The notes below the pieces were generated by a model. It did not search any database. It saw only the letters and a list, made by a program, of their open reading frames with translations, and was not told where the DNA came from. A stretch of 64,000 nucleotides of DNA from Brassica napus (lineage: Eukaryota; Streptophyta; Magnoliopsida; Brassicales; Brassicaceae): contig NC_063452.1 in assembly GCF_020379485.1 (NCBI RefSeq), positions 24,868,770-24,932,769 of the forward strand. Direction: 5' to 3'. A program made the translations under genes and the position numbers. How positions within the stretch are numbered: position 1 is the first letter of the stretch; each line of letters opens with the position of its first letter. Of this stretch, positions 32,665 through 45,662 are shown one piece after another.

Positions 32665-35600
32665 ATGTATTCCTCAAGAGGGAGTGGCTACGGTCAACAG
32701 CCCTACGGTTCTCAATCCAGTTATCCTCAGAACGTAAGAATCAATTAGATCTCATCTTTTCTACTGCATTAGATACGATTGATTGATGAAAATTTACATT
32801 GGTGTCATTGTTCTAGATACTGAATCAATAGCTAATTGAAGGTAAATTATCATTGCAGCTTGGATCTAATTATCCGGGGAGTTCAGTAAGTGGTGGCGCA
32901 GAAGGGGGATCTCAGATTCCCTTGAGCTCTCGCCTTCCTTCGGGTGCTCCTCAGGAGACTGACATTGGTGGTGGGTACAGGTCTCAGTTATCCACAGCCA
33001 GTCATTACGGGTCTCTGTATGGAACAGCTTCTCTTGCCAGCTCTCAGCCTTTAAGCACCAAAGGCGTTGGCTCATCAGTCTTGGATAACCGCTCTGGATA
33101 TGTCCCCACTCTGCCGGATTCGCCAAAGTATGCTTCTGGAAGCTATTTGTCTTCCTCTGCCCATGGTTATGGTCAAAAGGAGGACGATTTGTATTCGGAT
33201 AAGCTCTCTGGTTACGTTCCGGTTGATAGAAGGCAGTCGAGTGCTTATCTCGGTAGGGAGTTGCAAAATGATCCACCTGCTCGTTATGCTGATTCATCTA
33301 GTTTTGGTCGTCAGGTGCGCTCAGTTTTTCAGCTTTTACAATATCTTATGAATTTGGTTACTCAATACTGTTTTTTTTTTTTTTTTGGCAGACTGATTTG
33401 TATGATCGCATTGATCAAGCATCACTCCTCCGGGGAGAACAATTATTAAAAATGCAGTCGCTCCATACCACTTCTGCTGATGGAGGTGTCAGGTACTTTT
33501 TTCCGATGATTTATTCTTCTGTATTTGTTCAGAAATATTGTATTTCTGTTACCTCTGTGATCTCTATTATGTTCTGTCTGGACGGAAACTATGTTTTTCC
33601 TAGATTTTTGTTATAAAGCTACTGTTGGATCCTGTGTAAATTTGCAATAGCCTTTGAAGAAATTTTTTTATCTTATTGCACTGAGTAGCACACATTTCTG
33701 GCAGACAAGCTGATTATCTTACAGAACGAAGTTCTACTGTACGCCATTCTGACCAAGAAGCTATGCATTATGGAAGAAGGCTCGAGTCTGATCCTCACGG
33801 GCTATCACTACACAGCACTTCTTCGTATGCCAGCCAACATACCCCATCGCTATTAGGAGCTGCTCCCCGGCGAAACTTAGATGACTATATTTATATGGAC
33901 AGTTCTTCAAATCCTGGTTATGGCGTCAGTTTGCCTCCAGGCAGGGATTATGGTACTGGGAAAGGCATCCTCACTGCAGCGTCTCTGGACTTGGACTACC
34001 CTGGTGGTATGCTTGCTCGTGGTGGTCCTCGTGTTGATGATCTCCGGAAAGATGACCGGGCAAGTTATCTTAGAGAGTTTGAACTAAGGGAAGAAGAGCG
34101 TCGCCGTGAGAACCTGCGTGCCAGAGATAAGGAGCGAGAACGAGAGAGGGATCGCGAACGTGATAGAGAGCGAGAACGAGAGCTGGAGAAGGAACGAGAA
34201 AAGCAAAGAGCTAGGGACAGAGAAAGGGATCGCATACGGGAGAAGGAAAGAGAAGATGAAAGAGAACGTGATCGAAAACGCGCTCTCGAAAGAAAACGTG
34301 ATCGGACTCCAACAGCGAGAGCTACGTCCAGGGACCCAAAGGAGCGGACTCCAGTGCCGAAAGCTGTTTCTAGGGATGCACGTAGTTCCTCTTTGCGGCG
34401 GGATACACAACATCGTGAAGCATCAATTAGGTTTTCTTTTTTATCCATGTCACGCTCTTCATCTGGAATGCAGGGGATTTTATGTTGCTTCTTCGCAAGA
34501 CACTAACCTTATTTCTGTTATACCTGAAGGCGTCCTTCACCAGTTAGGCCAATACGGAGAGATTATGTCTGCAAGGTAACAAGTGTTCAGAGAAATTCCT
34601 CATTCCGTGATGTTTTTGCATACTCCTCTGGGTTACCTCATCTTCCTTTCCATTCCTGCATTCTCCTTGCTTTCTTATTGATTGACTTCCAATTTCAGCT
34701 TTCTCATTCTTTTCCTCCTTTACCTTTGGTTACTATACTTCCTCTTTCCGTCTGACATCTTGTCACCTTGGGGTATTATTATCCTGCCTTTTGAACTCAG
34801 TGTGACAAATATCTTGTTGCACGATCCTGGTAGAAAGTGCTATGTTTTCCTGAGTTTTGTATTATTTGGGAGGGAAGTTTTGCAACCTTATATATTGTTC
34901 GTCTCTAGTTAATTTTCCTGATTGCGATTTTTTTTCTTTGGGACTTTGCATTGAAGGAAACTTGTAAAAGTTCACAAGGATGAAACAATGGATGTTATTT
35001 TTCGTTGATAAGACGCTTTATTGAGAGTTACCCGCCCTTTGTATCCTGAGTAATGCAATGATTAAGACCAATGTACATAATTTGATGACTTGTTTGTAGG
35101 TTTTATCCTCGCGCTTGGTTGACATGGAGAGGGATTACGTGACACTGGATAAAAGATATCCAAGGCTTTTTTTACCTTCTGAGTTTTCCAAGGTATCTGT
35201 TTGTCTATCTGCCAATAATTTTCTAATCCTTAGGAGAGTACCAAGTGATCGTAAACCTCAATATATATGTTTCAGGTTGTGGTGAACTGGCCGAAACAAA
35301 AGCTTACACTTTCGATGCATACTGCTGTGAGGTGAATTAATCCTACTTTCTTGTTTGCAAATTGTCAGTCTGAAGATTTTAATCGTGTTCAAGGAGTTCA
35401 AATAGATCATATTTTATTTCTCTTGCTGAGTCAGTATATTAGAGCTAGATTTTGGATTCACTTTTGCTTTATTATATATATAGTCTAAGATTTGTAAACT
35501 TAACCATCTTTTGTTGAGGACGGCAGTTTTGAGCATGATTACATTGAAGATGGTGGAGTTGATGTGAAACCTACGCCCACAAAGTCTTCAGCTGTGAAAA

Positions 35601-38600
35601 TTGGAGGAAAGACTGTTTGGAATGCCAAGGTGGGCTGTTTTTACTCTCAATAAGTCTTCTACCGCTATGAACGTGTCTTTGCACAGTATATCATCGCTGG
35701 TATTGTTCCCGATTATATTGAAAGCATTTTGTTCATGTGTAATGTGTTTCTCTTTGTTCAGATGATTTTGATGAGTGGCCTGAGCAGGACTGCTCTGGAA
35801 GATCTTTCTTCAGATAAATTATTTGAAGAGCGTATACCTCATATTTGCAACATATTAAAGTTTGCTGTTCTTAAAAAAGATCATTCGTTGATGGCCACCG
35901 GTGGTCCTTGGGATCCCACAGATGGCATGGACCCATCAGTTGATCAGTCTTCCTTAATCACGACAATGCTGAGGTGTGTTTCTTCTCTTGTTCGTTTTTG
36001 TCATTCTTTTCTACCTTGTATTCATTGTCTTGAGGCATGAAAGGTCTTTTGCGTTGCAGACACACAAAGGATAAGCTTCATCTTGATCTGAGCAACTGCC
36101 GTCACTGGAATCCCTTTCTTGAGGTAGGTTTGACATCTCTTAGTTTAAGACTGCATTGAGATGTTGAACAAGTGGGGACGTCATAGTAGAGTATCCGAGC
36201 TTATTAGTGGTTGCTTTATTTATTAATGTTTTCGTTAGTGTATTAAATATTTTTTCTAACTGTCTTAAATTGTTGGACCCTCAACCACTGCTATTAGCCT
36301 ATCCAAAGATTTGCTATGAATAGCTTTGCCAACTTTGTTAACTTGGTTCCTCGATTGCATTTTGCTGTAGATATGGTAGCTTCAGCATAGATACATACAA
36401 AGCTAACCAAGCAATATTATTTACTTGTTATCTGGAGATCTAAATAGTTTTGTTTGACCTCTTTTTTTTTGGCGTTTACAGATACATTACGACAGAGTTG
36501 GTACGGATGGAGTTTCTATCTTCAAAGAGATCACTGTACTATTTGTCCCTGATTTATCAGAATGTCTTCCTTCAGTTGACGCTTGGAGAACCCAATGGTT
36601 GGCACACAGGAAAGTTCTTGCTGAGAGAGATAGACTACTTTCTCAGGAGGCTAAGAAAGATGTCATTGTAGGAAAGGGAAGTGATAATGCCGGTGAAGTA
36701 GCCAAGGATGCGGAGAAAAAGACCCCAGGAACTAAGAAGGTGGTGAAAAAGATTGTTAAAAGAGTTGTTAAAAGGCCTGTCAACGATGGAAAGGCAACTG
36801 ATAAGAAAGATGAGAAGCCGGTTGAAATGGATGTTCCTGGAAAGGTTGCCATTTCAGGTGATAACCAAGGGGAGAGCTCAGATCCTAGTGCTAAGGGTAA
36901 TGAACAGACTCCTTCAAAGACAATCGTAAAGAAAAAAATCATCAAAAAAGTGGCTAAAAAGAAGATTGCTGAAGTAGACAATAACATGGACGGTGACTTG
37001 AAGAATAATGGAGACAATGATGAGGAAAAGGTGGTGGACGCAGAGAAGAAAACTCCTGATTCAGGTAGTATGGAGATGAAATCTCCTGCAGGAAAGAAGG
37101 AAGAGAGTGCCTCCAAAATTGTGGAAACAAAACAGAAGGCGGGATCTCCGAGTACTGAGAAAAAGGAGGGTGCTTCTAGTTCAACAAAGAAGGACATTAA
37201 GGCAGGTGAAGACAAGAAGGCTGAAAAGAAAGACAAGTCAGAGAACCAATCCGAGGGCAAAAAGGTTGACGAGAAAAAGGCAAAAGAAAAAATTAACGAG
37301 AAAGAAATTAAAGAGAGAAGTGGAAAAGATGAGTCCATAATACAAGTGAAGGACAAGAAAAAGTCTGACGAACCTCCTCGGCCAGGATTTGTTCTACAAG
37401 TGAAACGGAACAAAGATTCTAAAGTAGGTGGACAATAAGTCAAGGTTTCAGGTTTAGTAATAGCAGCTTTCACTTATTTGGAGTTTTTTTTCTTTTTTAG
37501 CAGTTGCGTTCACTTTCGGTCTCCCTGGACTCGCTTTTGGATTACACTGACAAGGACGTTGATGAGTCATCATTTGAGGTTAGTCTTTTTCCTGTGTGGT
37601 TACTGCTTTGCTTAGCATGTTTCCATTGTGTCTCTTAGCTAACCAATGTACGTGTTTTGTTATAGCAACTGAACTACTAAGTTTTCATCAATATTATGTA
37701 TGTGCTTGCAGCTTTCATTGTTTGCTGAATCGATGTTCGAGATGCTACAGTATCAAATGGGTACTCGTATCTTAGAATTTCTCAAGGTTGGTTTGTAACT
37801 GATTTATGATGTTTTGTTTTTTGAGCTTACATAACTGTTTTCTTACACTTCTTTTTTTTTTTTCCTTGGTAGAAATTACGTGTAAAATTTGTGAGAGAGA
37901 GAAACCAACGAAAGAGGCGTCAAGAAGAGTTATCTGCCAAGGAAAAGGAAGCAAAAGCACAAAATAAGCGTCAAAAGACTGACAAGGAAGCCACTGTTAC
38001 AACTGAATCTGTTCCTGAGAAGGATGACAAGAAAAATTCAGCAAAGGAAACGGTAGCTAACACTGAAGACACTAAAAAAGCCACCGGTGATGAAGCTGCT
38101 ACGATGGAAGCGGATAACCAGGATGAGGAGGATGAAGAGATTGATGAAGACCCAGAGGAAGACCCTGAAGAGGATCCTGAAGAAGACCCTGAGGAATGCG
38201 AGGAAATGGACGATGAAAATCCTGAGCAAGAAGAAACTGCTGAAGAGGTATGATTTATACATTATTTGCCTTGCCGTTTCCAACTTGTTCACTCCTAATA
38301 TCGTAAGTTTTATTTTAGCCAACAAGATGTTATGTTCATCAATCTTGTCCATTTGTTCTGTGTCTCTTCTTCAGCCGCAGAAGAATGAAGAAAACAGTGA
38401 GAAGACTAGCAGCGCTGTTGCTCGTCCTATAACTGAAGTCGCAACTGATAGAAAAGAAGAGATCGTGGAGAAGACTGATTCCAAATCTGCTGAGATCAAA
38501 CCCAAGTCTGAGATCAAACCCAAGTCGGAGTCAGGCAAGCACGGGAAGCAAGAGGAAGGAACATCTGATGCACCAAAAAAAGAAGAAACGGTTGATAAAG

Positions 38601-39051
38601 AGTTGTTGCAGGTAGAAAATCTGCTTTGACTATTATAATGTCCTTAAGCTTTTACCCTTTTTGTTGGTGCTAAAGCTTCTTCTGACTCAGGCTTTCAGAT
38701 TCTTTGATCGTAACCAAACAGGCTATGTTAGGGTAAGAAGAAGCTTAATCCATCTTCCTTATCTCTCAGAATGAATTTACAATACCGTTTACATTTTTTG
38801 TTCTTTCACAGGTTGATGATATGAGAACAACTATGCACAGCTTGGGAAAGTTTCTATCTCACCGAGAAGTCAAGGTAAAAGAGATTTCTCCATACTTGAG
38901 TTTGTCAATCATTTTAACAAAGATATAGAGAAATGAATTATTTGTCTTTTTTGATCTTTGGCAGGAACTTGTGCTGAGTGCTTTGTTAGAGAGCAACACT
39001 GGAAGAGATGATCGGATTTTATACAATAAGCTCGTTAGGCTGTCTTTATAG
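32665..39051 (+). CDS. RSA1: RSA1/EMB1579-like nuclear protein (DBC1/CCAR family, EF-hand)
   Basis: Arabidopsis RSA1 is a nuclear Ca2+-binding protein needed for salt tolerance and embryo development. Eighteen exons read in frame to 1,273 residues: 32665-32733, 32859-33314, 33392-33492, 33705-34430, 34530-34575, 35100-35192, 35276-35331, 35527-35629, 35762-35973, 36060-36123, 36482-37423, 37504-37578, 37712-37786, 37873-38247, 38375-38611, 38691-38732, 38812-38874 and 38965-39051. The N-terminus is Ser/Gly/Tyr-rich. Residues ~337-417 are an Arg/Glu/Asp repeat. Residues ~467-515 hold an S1-like stretch (DYVTLDKRYPRLFLPSEFSK). Residues ~551-680 are the DBC1-type domain (HTKDKLHLDLSNCRHWNPFL). 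Lys/Glu-rich regions follow to ~950, and an acidic EEDPEEDPEE repeat lies near 1090-1110. The EF-hand-like end is RFFDRNQTGYVRVDDMRTTM. Exon 12 has an AGCAG acceptor. No lesion is seen. Confidence 0.94.
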
Positions 39052-39720
39052 AGAGTGATGATATTTAATAATGGCCTTGTTTAGTGATTTGCTCTTGGGA
39101 ACTTCACGAGAAATGTTTTTTCTTAAATTTAATTCGACTATTGTTCAATAATATCTGCTTTGGACAGAACTTCGTTTTTTTTAACGTATATTGCAAATTA
39201 ATATTTTGCCTGATTCTTAAAATTCGACTATTGTTAAATACTAATATTTTTAGGACCGAATATCTGATTTAATCACAAAAATTTAAATAATTATATATAT
39301 AAATTATATAAATATTATTTTCTGTATAAGCTTAACAATATTTGTATTTATTAAGTTTGTTATATTGGTTATCATAATTTTTCATAGTAAATAATCTATT
39401 AATAATAGCAATTCCTATTTTTTGCAGGTACATGTCTTTTCATTTTAATTTTACTTATGATTGTTTAAGATACATTTTCGTTTTATAACGTTTAATGTAC
39501 TTTTTCGTTTATAATTGCTTCTATTTTTAAATTGGTTTTTTTAATTTATTTCTTTCAATTTTATTTATTATGTTTTGTGTGTTTCATAACCATATATTAT
39601 GTTGTTTTGTTTATTATCACTTTTAACTTGAAATATTGCATTTTTTTATCTTGTCTTTTTAAGTCTAAATATTTTTATCGTTTCTCTTATAATTGCTGTT
39701 TTTAAAATTGTATTTTTTAT
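39052..39720. other. RSA1 3' flank, no further gene
   Basis: The first ~150 bp is likely 3' UTR. The rest is strongly A/T-rich and featureless, with T-rich words near 39500-39700. Confidence 0.4.
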
Positions 39721-41036
39721 TGGAAAAATTGTGTTTTAGGCCAAAAAGTGATAACTATGTCCTATTAGATTAATTTATTTTTTGTACAACTTTTTCCTCT
39801 AATACTCTTTAGTATTTTCAAAAATAAATCAAATAAATAGTTTTACAAACAAAAAATATATTCAAAAAATAGTAACTACTGATAAAATACCTATATCAAC
39901 TTATTGGTATTTTTTATAACTCTAAAAATGTTTAAATCATAATTTCATATTTTGTTCTACAAAAAGTAGAATTGATATTCTGCACAGTATAAAATGTAAT
40001 CCACTTTTTTCATTGAATCTAATATGTTTAGAATAAGTGATCTACGTAAATAATAATAATCTAAAAATATTTGGAAAACACATTCCGCGCTTAACCTATC
40101 GTTCTAAAATCTGTAGAATCTGGAATCTACACATTATTATAAATCTAAAACCTGTAGAAATCGAAATCTACACATTACTATAAATCTAAAATTAGTAGAA
40201 ATCGATTTCAAACATGTTTACTGTGTTCTACATATAGTAGAATACAGATTGTACGAATAAAGATAACCAGTTCCAAAAATATAGGAAGAGAATATTTGAA
40301 ATATTCAGTTTCCTTATATTTATTAAATCGATTTTTTTTTAAAAAGAAAAAAGAAAATTGTGCTTTATAAAATCAATTTTTAAATTAAAAAATTAAAACA
40401 TCGATTTGGAAACCATTTGATCTGAACCGGTCGACCCTGATCTGAACCGGCAAAAGACTTTTATACCCTTGTTCTCTATATATATAATAAATCATTATTT
40501 ACATAAAAAAATAATAATAGTTTTTTTTATGTTTTCAAATTATACTTTTTCAAATTCAATTTTTTTTATAAAAAGAAATTTCGATTTTTTTTTTCAATTT
40601 TTTTTATATTTTAAGTATTTATTTATATATTTATTTGAATCCTAAATTCCACATTCCAAAAATTTTAATCCACCCCTCAACTCTAAACTCTAAGTCTAGA
40701 TTAATTAACCGTAGGGATATAAGTGTATTTTACCCTTCATTAAAAGTGAAGATTTAAAGTGGTTAGTGTAAACATGAAAAGTGGTAATAAGAAAGTGGTA
40801 TTTGTGGCAATTTTTCTTTTTTTGGGGGATTTTTAATATTTTTTAAAATTATTTTAGTTAAAAATTATATTTCAATATTTAACATTTTTTTATTAATTGT
40901 AATTTCGAATTTTTAATTGAAATTAAGGATAATATTGCCATTTTGAAAATATTTAGACTAATAGGACATAAAGTATATGAGATTAACCTAATAGGACATA
41001 GTTATTATTTTTTTGGTCTAAAAAAACAATTTTCCA
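39721..41036. mobile_element. MULE-like element with ~55-bp terminal inverted repeats
   Basis: The left end TGGAAAAATTGTGTTTTAGG and the complement of the right end TGGAAAATTGTTTTTTTAGA continue alike for about 55 bp, both reaching ATAACTATGTCCTATTAG. The flanking 9-mers ATTTTTTAT and TTTTCTTAT match at seven of nine positions, which suits a Mutator-like 9-bp duplication. No transposase is encoded. Inside, AATCTACACATTA with CTGTAGAA/TAGTAGAAA is tandemly repeated about every 45 bp at 40105-40215. A TAGACTTAGAGTTTAGAGTT-like stretch (complement, about 40680-40700) recurs at 45250. Confidence 0.65.
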
Positions 41037-41142
41037 TTTTCTTATTTTCATATGTATAATGTTCTATCGGAGATTTAAGTGAATCTGTGTAAGCATTTAA
41101 ATGAATCAGTGCAATTGTTTGGATGAAAATTTACAATTGTTT

Positions 41143-42176
41143 TTTTTATAACACTGACTTTATAACTTGGTGAAAACAAACGACCCAAGGGAGCCAATGA
41201 TTCGTACCAAAATACAAGAAGCCGCCAGAAAAACAACAGATCAAGTAAATAAGACCACACATACACAAAGAGTAGCAGATGAGAAGTATACATCACTTCC
41301 AACCCAAGTCTCCACACCCATAGACGCGCACCGTAACAGTTTAGGGTCCAGCTTTCCTTGCTTTCAGCTCAAGCAAATTCATCAACCAACGCGGACCGCC
41401 CGCAGCTACATAAGATTGGAGCCGACGGTCTCTAGGCACACTCACAGAAATTTCCTCCACCGCTCTGTTTCTTGAATCAAGAACATATTCCACCGAACAC
41501 GGAGCTAAAGACGGCATGACCTGAGTAAACTTATCGATCTAACTCCGAGAACCATGGGAACTTAGCCTTATCTAGGAGGGCCTCCCGAACTAAAGCACAG
41601 ATAGATTCAATGATAATGTTAGAATAGTGCAGCGATGCCAAACTCTCAGCCACCCAACAGAATCCTGTGAGCTCAGCTTCCAGTTTCGATTTAACACCCG
41701 TAAATGCTCTACGACTATGCATCAGAACCCTACCAGCTTGGTTCCTTATAATCCATGAAGCCCCACACAACCGTTCTGGACCACCCCAGCTGACCCCAAC
41801 ATTGCATTTAACCGATCCAACTGGAGGCGGGGACCAAGAAATGGACCTATTGCAAGCCTCTCCTGACCCTGCTCCAGGTTGTGGTTCACATAAATTAACA
41901 TCAAACCATGCAACCGCTTCTTCTGAGGCATTAGAGTGCACCATCTCCGGGCTTAATTGCATTTTTTCGAAATGCAGAAGGTTTCGCGCCTTCCATATCT
42001 GCCACACGACCCAAGGGAAGGCTCTATTCTGCTTGTAATGAGATCGTCTTCCATTGGCAAATATCAGATGATAGATATTCAGAAACACTGAAGAACTCGA
42101 AAAGCCTGCTGATGGAAGTTGTATACCAGACCTATCCCATACTTTTTTAGATGGGACCTTTAGTGACCATTGTAAG
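41143..42176 (-). mobile_element. 5'-truncated LINE with RNase H-like domain
   Basis: A 13-bp target duplication TTTACAATTGTTT flanks it (41130-41142 and 42177-42189). On the minus strand the sequence starts in coding DNA (WSLKVPSKKVWDRSGIQLPS, the zf-RVT end), continues with FPWVVWQIWKARNLLHFEKM, and has an RVT_3-type RNase H domain (SVKCNVGVSWGGPERLCGAS, SKLEAELTGFCWVAESLASL). The 3' UTR ends GTTATAAAAAAAAC. The reverse transcriptase was lost by 5' truncation at integration. The RNase H frame is open for 185 codons, so it is fairly young. Confidence 0.88.
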
Positions 42177-42371
42177 TTTACAATTGTTTAATTGAACTAT
42201 TACGACCTTTCATGATTAACCATTGTAAGTTTTGGTGTTCAGCCATTGTAATTCGATTAACCATTGCAATATTTGGTGGTTAACCATCACAATCTTTGGT
42301 TTCTATATATAATAATAGTTGTGAGCAATGAAAAAATCAAACAACAAAAAAATATCAGAATAAAAAAAAAA

Positions 42372-45300
42372 TCTATACTAATAAAAGAGATCTTTTGAGA
42401 CTTCATAGAACGTCCACATCAGCGAAAAAACTTCTTTCCAAAGATGATACGTGACATTATTACCAAAAAATAAAAAATAACTAATAAGTAAATATACATA
42501 TAAAAAAAAATAAATAATAAGTAAATACACATTATAAGAAATAGAAAATTTACATTAAACATTTACGTGAAAAAGTATAATAAAATAAATAATCCATACT
42601 AATAAAAGAGACCTTTTGAGGCTCCATAGAGCGTCTACATCAGCGAAAAAAACTTCTCTTCAAAGATGACACGTAGCATTATTAACAAAAAATAAATAAT
42701 AACTAATAGGTAAATATACATATAAAGAAAAATAAATAATAAGTAAATACACATTATAAGAAATAGAAAATTTACATCAAACATTTATGTGAAAAAGTAT
42801 AATAAAATAAATAAATAAGTAACACAGAAAATATTTTGGTTATTAAAAAATAAGTAAATATGCAAAATAAGTAAATATACAATATAAGAAATAGAAATAT
42901 TACATTAAACAATAATATGTAAATATAAAATATAAGAAAAAATAAATAATAAGTAAATATACAATATAAGAAATATAAATATTACATTAAACATCTATCA
43001 TAATATTGTTATTTGATATAAAAAGAAGAAAATTAGAATAAGTAAATATACAATTAAGAATTAAAAAACTTAAATTAAATATCTATAAAATAATAACTAA
43101 ATACAAAATATAAGAAATAGAAATATTGTACTAAACATTATCTTTTATTAGAATAAGTAAATATAAAATATAAGAAAAATAAATAATAAGTAAATATAGT
43201 ATATAATAAATAAAAATATTACATTAAATATATATTGTAATATTATCATTGATATAAAAACAAAAAAATTAGAATAAATAAATATAAAAATAAGAAAAGA
43301 TAAACAATAAGTAAATACACAATATAAAAAATGGAAAATCTAAATTAAACATATATCTGAAAAATGTATAGTTAAATAAATAAAAGTAAATTTACATTAT
43401 AAAAATATTACACTAAACATCAATTATAATATTAGAATAAGTAAATATAAAATATAAGAGAAATAAATTATTAGTAAATATAAAATATTTAAAATACAAA
43501 AATACATTAAACCTCTATCTTAAAATATATAATAATGTAAATAATAAGTAAATATATAATATAAGAAATATAAATATTACATTAAACATCTATCATAATA
43601 TTATAATTTGATATAAAACAAAAAAATAGATAAATAAATATACAATATAAGAAATAAAAAACTACATTAAACGTCTATCCGAAAATGTATAGTTTAACAT
43701 TTTATTATTTTTAAATATTTTTGTAAGTAAATATACAATATAAAAAATAAGCATACAATATAAGATGATATTTTTTATCACATTAAACATCTATCATAAT
43801 ATTATCATTTGATATAAAAACAAGAAAATTAGAATAAGTAAATCGATAGTATAAGAAAAAATAAGGTAAAATACAATTAAGAAATGAAAAGACTAAATTA
43901 AACATATCTCTGAAAAAATGTATAGTAAAATAAATCATAAGTAAATATACAATATAAGAAATATAAGTATTATATTAAACATCTACTGTAATATTAGAAT
44001 AAGTAAATATAACAAGCAAAGGAAAAATACACAATAAGTAAATATACAATATCAGAACTGGAAAAACTAAATTAAACATCTATCTGAAAAATGTGTAGTA
44101 AAATATATAATTAGTAAATATAGACTATAAGACATAAAAATATGGATCATTTTTTTTGGATAGTTAATCCAAAAATGAAGGATCACCAATTTGCTTGGAT
44201 ATTATGATATATTTGGAAGGGTCGAAACAACAAAGTTTTTAGCAATTTGGATGATGATCCAAGAGATACGCTTAAACTAGAGAAATTAGAATCAACACTT
44301 TGGGCGGATGCACATGTAACAAATAATCAGAGGGTTGCAAATCAAGTACATGAAAGAATTGTACCAACAATACCAAGAAGATGGTGTTTCATAGATTTCT
44401 CATGGAAAGATAAGGAACAATTCTCAGGATAAGGCTGGTACATCACTTTAGCGGGTTTTGATGGATTGCTGGGAGCACTGAATGTCCGGGCAAGTCTTTC
44501 ACCTCTTCATTCAGAGGTAGAAGCGCTAATATGGGTAATGGAATGCATAAGGAATTTACGGTAATTTCAGGTCACATTTGCGACATATTGTTCTCAATTG
44601 TTAAAGATGGTTTCAGAACCAGAAGAATGACCAGCGTTTGACAATTATCAGGAAGACATTTTCAGCTTTCTAAACTCAGAGACCGTTCATGTACCTCAGA
44701 CAGAAAATCAAAAGGCGTATAGCTTAGCATGAGTGCTAGGAAACAACCGTCTTTCGTCGTTCACATGGACAGAGTTACCTGTTTGGTTTACAGAGTCAGC
44801 ATGAGTCTGTAGATGATTGATGTAAAAAAAAAGACATAAAAATATTAGTATAAAAATAAATAATAAGTAATATTTTTATGATATTTTATTTTTATTCTAA
44901 TATTATAATAGATTTATAATTTAATATTATGTAATATTTTAATATTATTGTTAGTAATATTAATCATATAGAAATGTTATATATTATAATAAGTAAATAT
45001 AAAATATAAGAAAAAATAAATAATAAGTAAATATAGTATATAAGAAATAAATTATTATGTTAAATATATATCGTAATATTATGATTGATATAAAAGCAAG
45101 AAATTTAGAATAAATAAATATACAAAATAAGAAAAGATAAACAGTAAATAAATATACAATAAAAAAATAGAAAAACTAAATTAAACATTTATCTGAATTA
45201 AACGTTTATTAAACAGTAAAAATACATTTATGCTATAAAGTTAAATAAACTAGACTTAGGGTTTAGAGTTATGGGGTGGAGTTTTGTGGATATGATTTCA

Positions 45301-45662
45301 AATTTTGAAAAATAAAAAAGCAATATTAAAATTTTCAAAATAAAATGGGTTATTTTGGTCATTTTCCTTATTGATGACTATTTTGTGACAAAAACTTAAA
45401 AATGACTATTTGAAAGAATTGCCTTACAAATTAAGAAAAATTAAATAATAAGTAAATATATAATATAAAAAATAAAAAACTATATGAAACATCTATATGA
45501 AAAATGTATAGTTTTCTGTTTTTTTCTAAAGAAATAAGTATTCACACAAACATACAATTTAAAATTTTGTTGTTGTTCATAATACAACATCCAAATGAAT
45601 AGTTATATAGTTTACATTTAAATATCAAAATAGCCCCGTGAGTAGCGCGGACTAACTCCTAG
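42372..45662 (+). mobile_element. Helitron (first of a head-to-tail array)
   Basis: The 5' end TCTATACTAATAAAAGAG follows a host A. The 3' end has the hairpin-like CCGTGAGTAGCGCGG then ACTAACTCCTAG and a T. The first 221 bp (42372-42592) is duplicated directly after itself, with the second 5' end at 42593. The body is A/T-rich, with many AGTAAATATACAATATAAG words, the reverse of the family at 1-2447. It carries a LINE at 44144-44830. A piece near 45247-45430 resembles the element at 39721-41036. Non-autonomous. Confidence 0.75.
44144..44830 (+). mobile_element. 5'-truncated LINE (RNase H-like end) inside the Helitron
   Basis: A perfect 15-bp duplication AAGACATAAAAATAT flanks it (44129-44143 and 44831-44845), and it ends in TGTAAAAAAA. 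The coding part reads NNKVFSNLDDDPRDTLKLEK, RRWCFIDFSWKDKEQFSG and GFDGLLGALNVRASLSPLHS, then EVEALIWVMECIRNLR. This is the RNase H-like C-terminus of a Brassicaceae LINE polyprotein, here with several stops. The Helitron is older than this insertion. Confidence 0.88.

Noticed and set aside
34065..34448. Arg/Ser-rich minus-strand frame resembling an SR protein
   Set aside because: It is the antisense of the Arg/Glu repeat in RSA1 exon 4.
36643..37473. 276-codon minus-strand frame rich in Phe/Ser
   Set aside because: It is the antisense of the Lys/Glu-rich RSA1 exon 11; codon composition explains the lack of stops.
41667..42038. 123-codon + strand frame
   Set aside because: Antisense of the LINE RNase H domain.
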